64,000 bases of DNA. It comes from Bradyrhizobium sp. cir1. Its GTDB lineage: Bacteria; Pseudomonadota; Alphaproteobacteria; Rhizobiales; Xanthobacteraceae. Under the pieces are notes generated by a model. The model searched no databases and was not told the DNA's origin. It was given only the letters and a program-made list of their open reading frames with translations. The position numbers and the translations under genes are program-made. The stretch is from NCBI RefSeq assembly GCF_014198245.1, contig NZ_JACIHE010000001.1, positions 744,001 to 808,000 of the forward strand, written 5' to 3'. This document shows, one piece after another, positions 23,647-33,896 of the stretch; the first letter of the stretch is position 1; each line of letters begins with the position of its first letter.

Positions 23647-24216
23647 ATGATGAACCGCAGGACACTGCTCATCGCGGCGCTTGCAGGCGCAGCCGCGCCG
23701 ATGACGCGCGCCTACGCCGATGCCGGCATGAGCCGGATCTCGGCCTATGCCTTCACCTTCCCGGCCCTTTCCGGAGACGACATCCGCCTCGCCGCCTTCA
23801 CGGGCAAACCGCTGCTGGTGGTCAACACCGCATCGCTCTGCGGCTACACTCCGCAATATGCGGGCCTGCAAGAGCTCTGGAGCGAGTTTCGCGAGCGCGG
23901 GCTCACCGTGATCGGCGTGCCCTCCAACGATTTCGGCAGCCAGGAGCCCGGCGGCGCCACCGAGATCACGGAGACCGCGCACCATCAATACGGCGTTACC
24001 TTCCCTATCGCGGCCAAGGCCGTGGTGGTCGGCGCGAAGGCGCATCCGTTCTACAAATGGGCCGCAGAGGCGCGCCCCCGCGAGGTTCCGCGCTGGAACT
24101 TCCACAAGTATCTGATCGGCCGTGACGGCTACATCGCCGGGGTGTTTCCCTCCGCGGTCGAGCCGACCGACACGCGAATCAAAACGGCCGTCGCCAGAGT
24201 GCTGGCGGACAGCTGA
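23647..24216 (+). CDS. Exported glutathione peroxidase family protein
   Basis: A 189-residue thiol peroxidase. The N-terminal MNRRTLLIAALAGAAAPMTRAYA looks like an export signal with twin Arg. The peroxidatic motif VVNTASLCGYTPQYAGLQEL carries Cys65, then VIGVPSNDFGSQEPGG near 97 and the Trp motif PRWNFHKYLIGRDG near 148, giving the Cys/Gln/Trp catalytic set. The C-terminal resolving Cys seen in many bacterial homologs is not visible, so glutathione or another external thiol may resolve it. It would reduce peroxides in the periplasm. Confidence 0.9.
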   Translation: MMNRRTLLIAALAGAAAPMTRAYADAGMSRISAYAFTFPALSGDDIRLAAFTGKPLLVVNTASLCGYTPQYAGLQELWSEFRERGLTVIGVPSNDFGSQEPGGATEITETAHHQYGVTFPIAAKAVVVGAKAHPFYKWAAEARPREVPRWNFHKYLIGRDGYIAGVFPSAVEPTDTRIKTAVARVLADS

Positions 24217-24382
24217 CGGGGCGCGGGGCCTCATCGGGTTGGGCACAATTGCGGCGGGACGCCAAACAGCCGTTGCAATGGCGATGGCCCACCATCTAGG
24301 CTAGGATGGTTTGGGGCGGGAAGGTTTGGCCGGAGGCGAAAAGCCACGGCGGAACAACGGGATCAATCTCGAGGACAACACC

Positions 24383-25408
24383 ATGCGCGTGGCGGCAGGA
24401 CTGATTTTGGCAAGCGCGATGTCTCTAGCGATGACGGGCGCGGCATGGTCGCAGACGCCGGCCGCCAAGCCCGCCGCCGGCACCCAAGCCACACCGGCGG
24501 CAACGCCGGCCGCCGCAGCGCCCGCTGCGGCTCCGGCAGCTGCACCCGCAGCACCCGCCGCGCCGGCAGGCTTCGTCAATCCACCCCCGCCGAAACAGGC
24601 GCCGCAGCCAGCGCGCGCGGCTTGCAACACGCAAGGCGCGCTCGGTGTCGCCCGCACCGTCGAGATCGACACCACCGGCGGTCCCGGTTTCGGCTTCGAG
24701 CATTTCAAGGAGCTCGACTTCCTGCGCGACAAGGAGGTGGTGCTGACCTTCGACGACGGCCCCTGGCCGAAGAACACGCCCGCGGTGCTGAAGGCGCTTG
24801 CCGATGAATGCACCACCGGCATCTTCTTCTCGATCGGCAAGCATGCGACCTATGAGCCGGAGATCCTGAAGCAGGTCTATGCGGCCGGCCACACGGTCGG
24901 CACCCACACATGGTCGCACGCCAATCTCAACAACAAGAAGCTTAGCGAGGCGCAGCGCAAGGAAGAGATCGAGAAGGGCCTTTCCGCGGTGAAGTGGGCG
25001 CTCGGCGGCATCTCGCCCTCGCCGTTCTTCCGTTTCCCGGCGCTCCAGCATCCGCCGGAGATGGTCACCTATCTCGGCAACCGCAACACGGCGATCTTCT
25101 CTTGCGACATCGACTCCTTCGACTTCAAGGCCTCGAAGCCCGAGAAGGTGATCGAGACCGTGATGAAGAAGCTCGACGCCAGGGGCAAGGGCATCGTCCT
25201 GATGCACGACTTCCAGAAGCACACCGCCGAAGCCCTGCCGGAGCTGCTCAAGCGCCTGAAGGCCGGCGGCTACAAGGTGGTGGCGATGCGCGCAAAATTC
25301 CCGGCATCGTCGCTGCCCGAATACGACCAGGAGCTGCTCAAGGACGCCAAGCTGCCGACAGTGAGCCAGCGCCCGGTCAATTCCGTGGTGACGACCGTTT
25401 CCGAATAG
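24383..25408 (+). CDS. Exported polysaccharide deacetylase (NodB homology domain)
   Basis: A 341-residue protein. ATG 24383 (MRVAAGLILASAMSLAMTG) opens the signal peptide, with GAGGA upstream. Residues about 28-75 are an Ala/Pro linker. The NodB domain at about 115-305 has VVLTFDDGPWPKNTPAVL (Asp124 catalytic base, Asp125 metal ligand), GTHTWSHANL (His175 and His179 metal ligands), FFRFPALQHP and GIVLMHDFQKHTAEALPELL with the catalytic His. It removes acetyl groups from a cell-envelope polysaccharide such as peptidoglycan or an exopolysaccharide. The next gene starts 7 bases after its stop. Confidence 0.93.
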   Translation: MRVAAGLILASAMSLAMTGAAWSQTPAAKPAAGTQATPAATPAAAAPAAAPAAAPAAPAAPAGFVNPPPPKQAPQPARAACNTQGALGVARTVEIDTTGGPGFGFEHFKELDFLRDKEVVLTFDDGPWPKNTPAVLKALADECTTGIFFSIGKHATYEPEILKQVYAAGHTVGTHTWSHANLNNKKLSEAQRKEEIEKGLSAVKWALGGISPSPFFRFPALQHPPEMVTYLGNRNTAIFSCDIDSFDFKASKPEKVIETVMKKLDARGKGIVLMHDFQKHTAEALPELLKRLKAGGYKVVAMRAKFPASSLPEYDQELLKDAKLPTVSQRPVNSVVTTVSE

Positions 25409-25415
25409 CCGGCAC

Positions 25416-25979
25416 TTGTCTTTCCGTATCGAAGGCTACGTCATCGTCTCCGCGGACGGCATGCTCGCCGATCCGTCGCACATCATGCCCGAGACGTTGA
25501 AATTCAAAGGCGACAAGCTGTTCTTCGAGCAGGCGCTCGATCGCGCCGCGCTGATCGTGCACGGCCGGCACTCGCACGAGCAGCAGCCGAATTCGCCGAA
25601 GCGCAAGCGCCTGATCCTCACCCGCAAGATCAGGGCGCTCACCGTCGATCCGGAGATGCCGAACGCGACGCTGTGGAATCCGGATCATGCGAGCTTCGAG
25701 GAGGCCTGCGCCTTCGCCGACGTCGCCTCCGGCACCGTCGCAATCATCGGCGGCCCCGTCGTGTTCGACATGTTCATGGACCGCTACGACACGTTCTGGC
25801 TGTCGGAAGCCCCCCATGTGCGGCTGCCCGGCGGCGAAGGCTGCTTTGTCGGCGTGCCCGAGCGGACGCCGCATGAGATACTGACGTCGCACGGAATGAG
25901 GCCGGGAGCGTCTTACCTGCTCGATGCGGCGCATGATGTCACGGTGACGCCGTGGCGGCCGGCGATAGCCTCCAACTAA
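25416..25979 (+). CDS. Dihydrofolate reductase/RibD-C-like protein
   Basis: A 187-residue protein with a probable TTG start at 25416. It has the fold of the DHFR/RibD C-terminal family: IEGYVIVSADGMLADPSHIMPE at the N-terminus, LIVHGRHSHEQQPNSPKRKRLILTRK near 48, and SGTVAIIGGPVVFDMFMDRYDTFWLSEAPHVRLPGGEGCF near 105-145, the last being the NADPH-binding region. These proteins reduce pteridine- or ribosyl-pyrimidine-type substrates with NADPH; the exact one is unclear. It follows the deacetylase by 7 bases and is likely co-transcribed. Confidence 0.8.
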   Translation: MSFRIEGYVIVSADGMLADPSHIMPETLKFKGDKLFFEQALDRAALIVHGRHSHEQQPNSPKRKRLILTRKIRALTVDPEMPNATLWNPDHASFEEACAFADVASGTVAIIGGPVVFDMFMDRYDTFWLSEAPHVRLPGGEGCFVGVPERTPHEILTSHGMRPGASYLLDAAHDVTVTPWRPAIASN

Positions 25980-26064
25980 AACTCGAAAACAACCCCATGC
26001 ACAGTACCGGTGTTTTGATACCCGCGTACAACGCATCCGTTTGCCATGCAAAAGAACGACGCCT

Positions 26065-28059
26065 TTAACGATCCAAGAGCGCGCGATGTTCGAGGGCGGA
26101 CTTCTCGAGTTCAGCGCGCACGTCCCTGAGGACGCTGCCCCAATCGCCGGGCTGAGGCTGCCGGAATTGCCGCAAGCTCGGATACCAGGGGCTGTCGTCG
26201 CGATTCAGCAACCAGCGCCAGCACCGGTCGAAGCGATTGAGCAGCCAGACCGGGCGGCCAAGCGCGCCTGCAAGATGCGCGGCCGCGGTATCGACACTGA
26301 TGACCAGATCCAGTGCCTCGACCAGCGCGGCGGTTTCGCCGAAGTCGTGAAGATCTTCGGTCCAATCGTGCAAGGACAGGCCGGGCGGCGGCGACTGGCT
26401 GGCCGCCGCTCCCTTCTGCAACGAGACGAAACTCACCTCCGGCAGGTCCGCCAGCTCTGAAAATTGCGCGAGCGGAATGGATCGGCGCCGGTCGCCGCTC
26501 ATCGTCTGATTGCCGGCCCAGGCGAGGCCGACCCGCAGGCCGTCGAGCTGCTCGACCCGCTGGCGCCAGGCCGCCGCGCGTTGCGGATCGGCCCGGAGAT
26601 AGGATGCTTGTTGCGGGATCGTTTCGAGGGTGATGCCAAGGACGCGCGGCAGACTCATCAATGAACAATACAGATCGAATGACGGCAGCGGATCGCCAAG
26701 GGCGACGATGCTCTCGATTCCCGGCAGCCCCGTCAGGAGCGGCACCAGTGGCCGCTGAACCTCGAGAACGACCCGCCGCCCCGCCGCAGCAATGGCAGGC
26801 ACGAAGCGACAGAACTGGAGCGTGTCGCCGAGGCCCTGCTCGGCATGCAGCAGCAGGACCCGATCACCGATATCTGCTCCATCCCAGAGCGGCTGGCGGA
26901 AGCCGCGAAGCTGCGACTTTTTCCTGTCCTGCTTCCACCGCCACTCATATTCCCGCCAGCCTTCGTCGAGCTGGCCGTCCAGCAACAGCGCGCCCCCAAG
27001 GTTGAAATGCGCGTCGGGATAGTCCGGCCTCTGCGACAGGGCCATTCGCAAACTCCGAATGGCTTCATCAGGCCGCCCAAGATCGAGCAGCAAGGCGCCG
27101 AGATTATTGAGCGCCTTGGGCCGAGCCGCGTTGTGATCGAGAGCGGCGCGATAGCAAAATTCCGCTTCGTGAAAACGACCTTGCTCGCGAAGGGCATTGC
27201 CGAGGTTCAGTTGCGCCTGCACATCGTCCGGCCTCAGACGCAAAGCTTCCCTGCAGCATGCTTCCGCCTCTTCCGGCCGCTCCCGGAGCCGCAGCAATTC
27301 ACTGAGATTGTTCAAGGCCTCGGGGAACGATGAATTGAGCTTGCAGGCTTCGCGAAGATTGACCTCCGCCTCGTCGAGACGCCCCAATTTGGTGAGAAGA
27401 CCACCAAGATTACAATAGGCCTCGGCATATGCCGGATCGAGGCGCAGCGCCTCACGATAGCAACGCTCGCATTCCTCGAAAGCGGTCAGCTCGAACAGCA
27501 CCGCCCCAAGGTTCAAATGAGCCTCCGCAAGATTCGGCCTGTGCCGCAGCACCTGCCGAAACTCGCTGATCGCATCATCGAATTGTTTCCGTCTCACCAG
27601 CAGATTGGCGAGCTTGAAACGGGCATCGACGTGATCAGGGGCGTATCGCAGCGCGAGCCGGTAGTGGGCCTCCTCACTCGTGAGGTCCCCACACTCACTC
27701 ATCAGGTTCGCAAGCTGAATGTGCACATCCAGATTGTCGGGCTTATGCAGCAGCGCTTCCCGATAGCTCGCGATGGCCTCGTCCCTTCGTCCGAGACCGT
27801 GCAGAGCGGCAGCCTTGCTGCTGTGATAGAAGCTGTTGCGAGGTTGGAGATTGACGGCACGAATGAAGAGATCGAGCGCCCTGTCGTGGTGACCAGCCTG
27901 GAGCGAAGCAATCCCCAGAAGGAAAATACAGTCCGCGCGATCCGGCTCGGATGCCAGTATCTGCCGATAGATCGTCTCCGCTTGCGGCAAGCGGCCTGCG
28001 CGATGGTACGCGAGACCGGCCTCGACTGAGACAGAACCCGGCGATTCTTCAGCGGACAT
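26065..28059 (-). CDS. TPR protein with C-terminal glycosyltransferase-like domain
   Basis: A 664-residue protein (ATG 28059, MSAEESPGSVSVEAG). About eleven tetratricopeptide repeats span residues 10-375 (for example AYCNLGGLLTKLGRLDEAEVNLREA). A GT-B like domain follows (about 395-655) with LLHAEQGLGDTLQFCRFVP, GLRVGLAWAGNQTMSGDRRRSIPL and VISVDTAAAHLAGALGRPVWLLNRFD, as in heptosyltransferase (GT9) and O-GlcNAc transferase-like proteins. The last motif binds the sugar-nucleotide. Such proteins glycosylate flagellins or other proteins or surface glycans in alphaproteobacteria. It has no signal peptide, so it acts in the cytoplasm. An earlier TTG at 28092 is possible but has no support. Confidence 0.85.
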   Translation of the reverse strand: MSAEESPGSVSVEAGLAYHRAGRLPQAETIYRQILASEPDRADCIFLLGIASLQAGHHDRALDLFIRAVNLQPRNSFYHSSKAAALHGLGRRDEAIASYREALLHKPDNLDVHIQLANLMSECGDLTSEEAHYRLALRYAPDHVDARFKLANLLVRRKQFDDAISEFRQVLRHRPNLAEAHLNLGAVLFELTAFEECERCYREALRLDPAYAEAYCNLGGLLTKLGRLDEAEVNLREACKLNSSFPEALNNLSELLRLRERPEEAEACCREALRLRPDDVQAQLNLGNALREQGRFHEAEFCYRAALDHNAARPKALNNLGALLLDLGRPDEAIRSLRMALSQRPDYPDAHFNLGGALLLDGQLDEGWREYEWRWKQDRKKSQLRGFRQPLWDGADIGDRVLLLHAEQGLGDTLQFCRFVPAIAAAGRRVVLEVQRPLVPLLTGLPGIESIVALGDPLPSFDLYCSLMSLPRVLGITLETIPQQASYLRADPQRAAAWRQRVEQLDGLRVGLAWAGNQTMSGDRRRSIPLAQFSELADLPEVSFVSLQKGAAASQSPPPGLSLHDWTEDLHDFGETAALVEALDLVISVDTAAAHLAGALGRPVWLLNRFDRCWRWLLNRDDSPWYPSLRQFRQPQPGDWGSVLRDVRAELEKSALEHRALLDR

Positions 28060-28289
28060 TAGGATGGGCCCATCATCGATGCGAACACGCAAGGCGCGAG
28101 ACAGATGCTCCGCTTGAAACGCCGGGCGATTCTCGAACTTGCCTCACGCCTCGCCCCGATCACTCTGCAGCAACGACCTTGCGCGGAGCTGGGCATGCCG
28201 CGAGCGTCGAGGCGTCAGCAGTCGCCAATCCGGGATTTCGGCTTCGATTGCTTTGGGTGCCAGCCAGGCTGACGGGCGCGATACGTCAG

Positions 28290-28742
28290 CTACACGTCGC
28301 CGTAGGCCGCCTCGGCCGGACGCGTGGTGCGGCCGTAGCCGATGATCATGCAGAGCGCGCCGATGATCGAGAGGTTCTTGAGCGCATCCACCAGCATCTT
28401 GGCGTTGTCGGGCGGCACCTGGTTCCAGAAGTCGTAGAACAGGACGGTTGCGACCGCGACGTAGATGACCAGCAGCATCGCAAAGAAGCGCGCGCCGAAG
28501 TTCAGCGCGATCATCAGGCCTGCGATGATCTCGAGTCCGCCCACCGCAATCGCCAGCAGCTGCGGTGTCGTCATGGCGGTCGCCGTCTCGACCTGCTTGG
28601 CGTAGGGCGCGATCACGTCAGGCACCACGACCCTGGTGGCGATGTAATCCGCCGTCGCCTGGATGGCGAACAGTTTTGTCGCGCCCGTGTAAATGAACAG
28701 CACGGCGAACAGGATCCGCCCGAAAGTCACGAACGCTGGCAT
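28290..28742 (-). CDS. DoxX family membrane protein
   Basis: A 150-residue inner-membrane protein with four predicted membrane helices: FVTFGRILFAVLFIYTGATKLF, LAIAVGGLEIIAGLMIAL, FFAMLLVIYVAVATVLFYDF and LSIIGALCMIIGYG. The first helix with its GR..F.....G..KL pattern is the DoxX signature. Some relatives take part in quinone or thiol redox chemistry at the membrane, but many have no assigned role. It is isolated between a TPR gene and a repeat-rich intergenic region. Confidence 0.85.
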   Translation of the reverse strand: MPAFVTFGRILFAVLFIYTGATKLFAIQATADYIATRVVVPDVIAPYAKQVETATAMTTPQLLAIAVGGLEIIAGLMIALNFGARFFAMLLVIYVAVATVLFYDFWNQVPPDNAKMLVDALKNLSIIGALCMIIGYGRTTRPAEAAYGDV

Positions 28743-29162
28743 GATCGGCCTCTTGGCTCAGGCTTTTTGAAATCGGCGTCTCGACGCGAGTACCGAGCGA
28801 TTATGAAGAGTCGTGCGCCGGTTTACAAACGGGGAAATGGCGAAAACTGTTTTGAAAAGATTGAAGTGCGGATGCGCCGGAGGTCTGCTCCCTCGCCCCG
28901 CACGCGGTAGGGCCATCGGGATGGCCTTGGTGGCGGGCTGAGCAAGCGCCTCGTCCTTCGAGACGACCGCTTCCAGCGGTCTCCTCAGGATGAGGCTAAG
29001 CAGCATTTGCCCCGTTGAGATTGCTGCCGCGCACTCCGCCCTCATCCTGAGGGCCCGCCATCGGCGGGCGTCTCGAAGGATGCGTTGCGGGCGAGCTATC
29101 CGCAACTCTTCTTCATATGCGATGGCCCTGCTGCAAGCGGGGAGAGGCGAAGAGACCGCGCC
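28743..29162. other. Repeat-containing intergenic region
   Basis: No gene is supported in these 420 bases. Most of it is the inverted element at 28952-29082; the rest shows no ribosome site or conserved motif. The malic enzyme gene ends at its right border. Confidence 0.5.
28952..29082. repeat. Inverted CATCCTGAGG/TCTCGAAGGATG repeat
   Basis: CGTCCTTCGAGACG...CTCCTCAGGATGAGG (28952-28995) and CCTCATCCTGAGG...GTCTCGAAGGATG (29040-29082) are inverted halves. Each encloses its own small GC hairpin (ACCGC/GCGGT and GCCCGCC/GGCGGGC). It shares the CCTCGAAGGATGA and TCATCCTGAGG units with the 12.6-kb and 43.2-kb elements. Confidence 0.6.
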
Positions 29163-31475
29163 TCAGGTAAACAACGTCGGCTGCTGCCGTGCAGCGCGCT
29201 CCTGCGCTTCCACCACCGCAACTGCCGTCATGTTGAGGATGCCGCGCGCGGTCACCGAGGGCGTGAGGATGTGGGCCGGTCGCGCCGGACCGATCAGGAT
29301 CGGACCGACGGGCAGCGCGTCCGCCAGCGACTTGATCATCTGATAGGCGACGTTGGCGGTGTCGAGAGTCGGCATGATCATGATGTTGGCCTCGCCCTCG
29401 AGCTTTGAGTGCGGCAACACCATGCGGCGGGCGGCGGCGGAGAGCGCGGTGTCGCCCTGCATCTCGCCATCGGCCTCGATCTCCGGATGCTTCTCCCTCA
29501 GGAGCTGCGTCGCCTGGCGCATCTTGCGCGAGGATTCGGTGTCGTAGCTGCCGAAATCCGAGTGCGAGACGAAGGCGATCTTCGGCTTGATGTTGAAGCG
29601 CTGGACGTGGACCGCGGCGAGCGAGGCGATCTCGGCGAGCTCCTCCGCGCTCGGATTGGGGCGGACCTGCGTGTCGGCGATGAAGAAGGCGCCCTTGCTG
29701 GTGATCAGCAGCGCCAGCGCGGCGTAATCGCTGATCCCCGGCGAGAAGCCGACGATCTCGCGGACATGGCGCAGATGGCTCATGTAGCGGCCCTCGACGC
29801 CGCAGAGCATCGCATCGGCCTCCCCGCGCGTCACCGCGAGCGCGGCGATGACCGTGTTGTTGGTGCGCACCACCGTGCGGGCCGCATCCGGCGTCACGCC
29901 GCGGCGGCCGGCGACCTCGACATAGGACTGCACATAGGAGCGGTAGCGCGGATCGTCCTCGGGATTGACGAGGTCAAAGTCCTTGCCGGCCTTGATCGAC
30001 AGGCCGAAGCGCTTGATGCGCGCCTCGACCACCGAGGGACGGCCGACCAGGATCGGCGTCGCCAGCTTCTCCTCCAGCACCACTTGCGTGGCGCGGAGCA
30101 CACGCTCGTCCTCGCCTTCGGCGTAGATCACGCGGACGGGCTGGGTCTTGGCCTTCGCGAACATCGGCTTCATGACGAGGCCGGAGCGGAAGGCGAAGCG
30201 CTCGAGCAGCGCGCGATACTCGTCGAAATTGATGATGGGCCGCGTTGCGACGCCCGATTCCATCGCCGCCTTCGCCACCGCCGGCGCAATGCGTAGAATT
30301 AACCGTGGATCAAAGGGGCTGGGGATCAGCGAGCCGGGACCGAAGCCACCCGTCTCGCCGGTGTCGAGGCTGCTCTGGGAGACGGCATCCGACGGCGCCT
30401 CACGCGCGAGCTGCGCGATGGCTTCGACGGCGGCATGCTTCATCTCCTCGTTGATGGCGCTGGCGCCGACGTCGAGCGCGCCGCGGAAGATGAAGGGAAA
30501 GCACAGGACGTTGTTGACCTGGTTCGGAAAGTCGGAGCGGCCGGTGCAGATCATGGCGTCGGGGCGCACCTTGCGCGCCTCCTCCGGCATGATCTCCGGG
30601 GTCGGATTGGCGAGCGCCATGATCAGCGGCTTGTCGCCCATCGCCTGCGCCATCTCGGGCTTGAGCACGCCCGGTGCCGAGAGGCCGATGAAGATGTCGG
30701 CCCCGCCGATGACGTCGCCCAGCGTGCGCTTGTCGGTCTTCTGCGCATAGACCGCCTTCCAGCGGTCCATCGAGGTGTTACGGCCCTCGTGCACGAGACC
30801 GTCGATGTCGCAGACCCAGATGTTCTTGCGCTGCGCGCCCATCGACACCAGCAGGTTCAGCGTCGCGAGCGCGGCCGCCCCTGCCCCTGATGCCACGATC
30901 TTGACCTCGGAGAGCTTCTTGCCGTTCAGCCTGAGGCCGTTGGTGATGGCGGCGGCGACGATGATCGCGGTGCCGTGCTGGTCGTCATGGAAGACAGGGA
31001 TCTTCATGCGCTCCTTCAGCCGCGCCTCGATCTCGAAACATTCCGGTCCGCGGATGTCTTCCAGATTGATGCCGCCGAAGGTCGGCTCGAGCGCCGCCAC
31101 CGTCTCGACCACGCGGTCGATGGTGTCGGCGGCGATCTCGATGTCGAACACGTCAATGCCGGCGAACTTCTTGAACAGGACGGCCTTGCCCTCCATCACC
31201 GGCTTGGAGGCCAGCGGGCCGATATTGCCGAGGCCGAGCACCGCGGTGCCGTTCGAGACCACGGCGACCAGATTGGCGCGGGTGGTCAGCGTGGCGGCCT
31301 CGGCCGGGTTCTTGGCGATCTCGGTGCAGGCAGCCGCAACGCCGGGAGAATAGGCCAGCGCGAGGTCGCGCTGGTTGGCAAGCGGCTTGCTTGCCTGGAT
31401 CTCGAGCTTTCCGGGGCGCGGCAGACGATGGTAGGCGAGCGCCGCCTGGTGGAGATCATCAGAATAGGACGACAT
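29163..31475 (-). CDS. maeB: NADP-dependent malic enzyme with phosphotransacetylase-like domain
   Basis: A 770-residue enzyme that oxidatively decarboxylates malate to pyruvate in the cytoplasm. The malic enzyme part spans about residues 1-430: [14 protein letters not shown] near 38, [18 protein letters not shown] near 134, the dinucleotide site [21 protein letters not shown] near 195, and [14 protein letters not shown] near 287. Residues about 445-770 form a phosphate acetyltransferase-like domain ([36 protein letters not shown] ending). This fusion is standard in proteobacteria, and the tail mediates oligomerisation and acetyl-CoA regulation rather than catalysis. In rhizobia malic enzymes feed acetyl-CoA to the citric acid cycle during growth on dicarboxylates. 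Confidence 0.95.
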   Translation of the reverse strand: MSSYSDDLHQAALAYHRLPRPGKLEIQASKPLANQRDLALAYSPGVAAACTEIAKNPAEAATLTTRANLVAVVSNGTAVLGLGNIGPLASKPVMEGKAVLFKKFAGIDVFDIEIAADTIDRVVETVAALEPTFGGINLEDIRGPECFEIEARLKERMKIPVFHDDQHGTAIIVAAAITNGLRLNGKKLSEVKIVASGAGAAALATLNLLVSMGAQRKNIWVCDIDGLVHEGRNTSMDRWKAVYAQKTDKRTLGDVIGGADIFIGLSAPGVLKPEMAQAMGDKPLIMALANPTPEIMPEEARKVRPDAMICTGRSDFPNQVNNVLCFPFIFRGALDVGASAINEEMKHAAVEAIAQLAREAPSDAVSQSSLDTGETGGFGPGSLIPSPFDPRLILRIAPAVAKAAMESGVATRPIINFDEYRALLERFAFRSGLVMKPMFAKAKTQPVRVIYAEGEDERVLRATQVVLEEKLATPILVGRPSVVEARIKRFGLSIKAGKDFDLVNPEDDPRYRSYVQSYVEVAGRRGVTPDAARTVVRTNNTVIAALAVTRGEADAMLCGVEGRYMSHLRHVREIVGFSPGISDYAALALLITSKGAFFIADTQVRPNPSAEELAEIASLAAVHVQRFNIKPKIAFVSHSDFGSYDTESSRKMRQATQLLREKHPEIEADGEMQGDTALSAAARRMVLPHSKLEGEANIMIMPTLDTANVAYQMIKSLADALPVGPILIGPARPAHILTPSVTARGILNMTAVAVVEAQERAARQQPTLFT

Positions 31476-31721
31476 GCGGTGTCTCGCCTCGCGTTACCGG
31501 CCTCAAAATGCACGATCCGGAGCAGCCGTCCAAGCGGAGGGTATTTCCGGGTCGTGGAAACGGGATGAAGCACGCCGGGTGCCTCGGTGGCAACATCGGA
31601 TTGCGCCCCCATCAACAGGGCGCGCGGTCAAATATTTGAAAATCATAGCTTTCCCTGGACCGGGCGGCGTTTCGCGAATATGGCAGGTTGCGCGGCGCAA
31701 ATCGAGCAACTGGAGCTGGGA

Positions 31722-33692
31722 ATGAAGCGAGTCCTGATCGGCCTGGTCGTGGCAGCCGCGCTCGCCGCGGGCGGATGGTTCGGCGTCAATCTCTATGCCC
31801 AGCACCGCGCCACCGCCGAGATCGATGCCGCGTTCGAGCAGATCCGCGCGCAGGGCGGCAAGGCGAGCCATGGCAAGGTGGCGTTCGATCTCATGAGCCG
31901 GACGCTGACGGTCGATGACATCGTGATCGAGCCCGGCCAGCCGGAGCTAGCTCTTCTCAAGATCGCAAAGGTGACTGCCTTTGGGGACCGTCAGGCGGAC
32001 GAGGATCGTTTCTCGGCTGACAGCATCGAGCTGGGAGGTGTCGATGCCGCCATCACCTACACCGATCGGACCAAGGTGAAGGCAACCTACAAGATTCCCC
32101 AGATTACAGCCCGCGACTTTTCCGGTCCGACCCGTGCTGCCAACGGCGCTCCGTTGTCCGGCTCATTGATCGACATGTACCGGTTCGCGCTGGTGCAATA
32201 CGCGACGGTCTCGGCGTCCTCGATCATGGCCCCGACCATCACCGTCAACGTCGATGCCGGCGCCGGCAAAGCGGGCAACGGAGATTTTGTCTATTCGGGG
32301 CTGGCGATCCAGAACATCAATCGCGGTAAGGTCGAAACGACGAAGACAGACCGCATTACCTATACACTCGACCTGGCCCAGCCGGGCAAGCCCGCGAAGA
32401 TGACCGGCGAGCTGTCCGGCGTGGCCGCCTACGATTTCGACGCAAGCGCCGTCGGGGTCGCACTTGATCCGCAACAGTCCGGTGACGACAGCTTCCACAG
32501 GATCTACCGGCGCCTCTCAGCCGATTCCTATACGGTGACGGCGGCACCAGGCGTACGTGTGCAGACCGGCAGCATCATCGTCGACGATATTGCGATCCGG
32601 CCATCGAAATTCCGCCTTGCTGAAATGATGGCGTTGGTGCCGGCAGACCACGCCATCCTGACGCCGGCGCAGTCGCGCGTCACGATGGAGAAGATCGCTG
32701 ACTTCCTTGAGGGTCTTCAGATTGGCAAGATCGAAATCGGCAAGCAATCGGTCGAGACGCCACAGGGGACGGCCAACCTCAGGGCCGTAAAATACGATCA
32801 GACCGAATTCGCCCTGGAAGGCCTTGATGCGCCGACACCGCAGGGTCAGTTGAGACTAGAGCGCTTCGCGCTCAAATCGTTCAGAATGGTGGATCTGCTG
32901 CGCTGGGCCACAGGCCTCACCAATCCCGGACAAACCCCCTCGCCCGATCAGATGCTGGGACTGTTCCGGGTGCTCGAAGGCGCCGAGATCAAGGGCGTAG
33001 TCTCGCCCTACAAGTCCACACGACAGCTCGTCACCATCGATACGATCAGCCTGAACTGGGGCCAGTTGGTCGGATCGATCCCGAGCAAGGCCAATCTGAT
33101 CGTGAAGATGGTCACGCCGACCGACCCCGCCAATCCGGCGCAGCGGCCGCTGATCATGGCGGGCGTCGACAAGCTCGCGATCGACCTCGATCTCGGTGCG
33201 GCCTGGACGGAGTCCTCGGGCGCCTTCGCGCTCGCGCCGGCGACCATCGATCTCGGCAATCTCGCCAGGGCGCAGGCCCGCCTCGCGCTCGCCAACGTGC
33301 CGCGCGGCCTGTTCACGACGGATCCGGTACAGGCCATGAGCCAGGCCAAGCAGATCGAGACCGGCGCGATCGAGCTCTCCTTGCGCGACAGCGGCGTCGT
33401 CGATCTCGTCGTGGCGCAGTTCTCGCGGATGCAGAACCTCAGTCGCGATGCCGCGCGCAGCGCCATCGTCGAGACGATCCGCGCGCAGGGCGCGAAGATC
33501 GCGGCCGCCAATCTCGACGCCAGGGTCGCGGTGGACGCGCTCGCCGGCTTCGTCGAGACCTCGGGGCAGATGCTGACCATCAAGCTGACGCCACTCGGCA
33601 AGGTGCCGGTGGTTCAGCTGATGGACGTACTGAGCCGCGAGCCGATCGTTGCGCTCGCGCAATTCAGGATCGAGGCGTCGACGGGGTTGTAA
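31722..33692 (+). CDS. Large membrane-anchored protein of unknown function (656 aa)
   Basis: A 656-residue protein. ATG 31722 is preceded by GGAGCTGGGA and starts MKRVLIGLVVAAALAAGGWF, a single N-terminal anchor helix; the rest is periplasmic. The body is beta-rich without low complexity: ASHGKVAFDLMSRTLTVDDIVIEP near 48, GLAIQNINRGKVET near 195, VDDIAIRPSKFRLAEM near 290, and FETSGQ-like strands at the end. The repeated alternation of short strands with sites such as GKIEIGKQSVETPQG suggests an elongated beta-scaffold of the AsmA or YdgA/DUF945 kind, but I see no decisive motif. It is a single gene flanked by malic enzyme (divergent) and a repeat. Confidence 0.7.
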   Translation: MKRVLIGLVVAAALAAGGWFGVNLYAQHRATAEIDAAFEQIRAQGGKASHGKVAFDLMSRTLTVDDIVIEPGQPELALLKIAKVTAFGDRQADEDRFSADSIELGGVDAAITYTDRTKVKATYKIPQITARDFSGPTRAANGAPLSGSLIDMYRFALVQYATVSASSIMAPTITVNVDAGAGKAGNGDFVYSGLAIQNINRGKVETTKTDRITYTLDLAQPGKPAKMTGELSGVAAYDFDASAVGVALDPQQSGDDSFHRIYRRLSADSYTVTAAPGVRVQTGSIIVDDIAIRPSKFRLAEMMALVPADHAILTPAQSRVTMEKIADFLEGLQIGKIEIGKQSVETPQGTANLRAVKYDQTEFALEGLDAPTPQGQLRLERFALKSFRMVDLLRWATGLTNPGQTPSPDQMLGLFRVLEGAEIKGVVSPYKSTRQLVTIDTISLNWGQLVGSIPSKANLIVKMVTPTDPANPAQRPLIMAGVDKLAIDLDLGAAWTESSGAFALAPATIDLGNLARAQARLALANVPRGLFTTDPVQAMSQAKQIETGAIELSLRDSGVVDLVVAQFSRMQNLSRDAARSAIVETIRAQGAKIAAANLDARVAVDALAGFVETSGQMLTIKLTPLGKVPVVQLMDVLSREPIVALAQFRIEASTGL

Positions 33693-33743
33693 GGCTTATC
33701 TCTGCGGAAGGGATGGCAGTTGGACTAGCGAAATTCCCTCCCC

Positions 33744-33823
33744 GTCATTGCGAGCGCAGCGAAGCAATCCAGAATCTTTCCGCCGAGGGACTCTGGATTG
33801 CTTCGCTGCGCTCGCAATGACGG
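33744..33823. repeat. Perfect CGTCATTGCGAGCGCAGCGA palindromic repeat, copy 2
   Basis: Two 31-base arms, from CGTCATTGCGAGC at 33744 to GCTCGCAATGACG ending at 33823, are perfect inverted copies around an 18-base spacer. Another copy is at 15885-15972. It separates the convergent 31722 gene and aspS and could stop transcription from both sides. Confidence 0.8.
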
Positions 33824-33896
33824 CGTGGAGGGAGCCTTCCCCGCGTCCGCCTTCGCTGAAGCTTCGGCGAGACAAGCGCGGGGAGAGGCAAAAACC

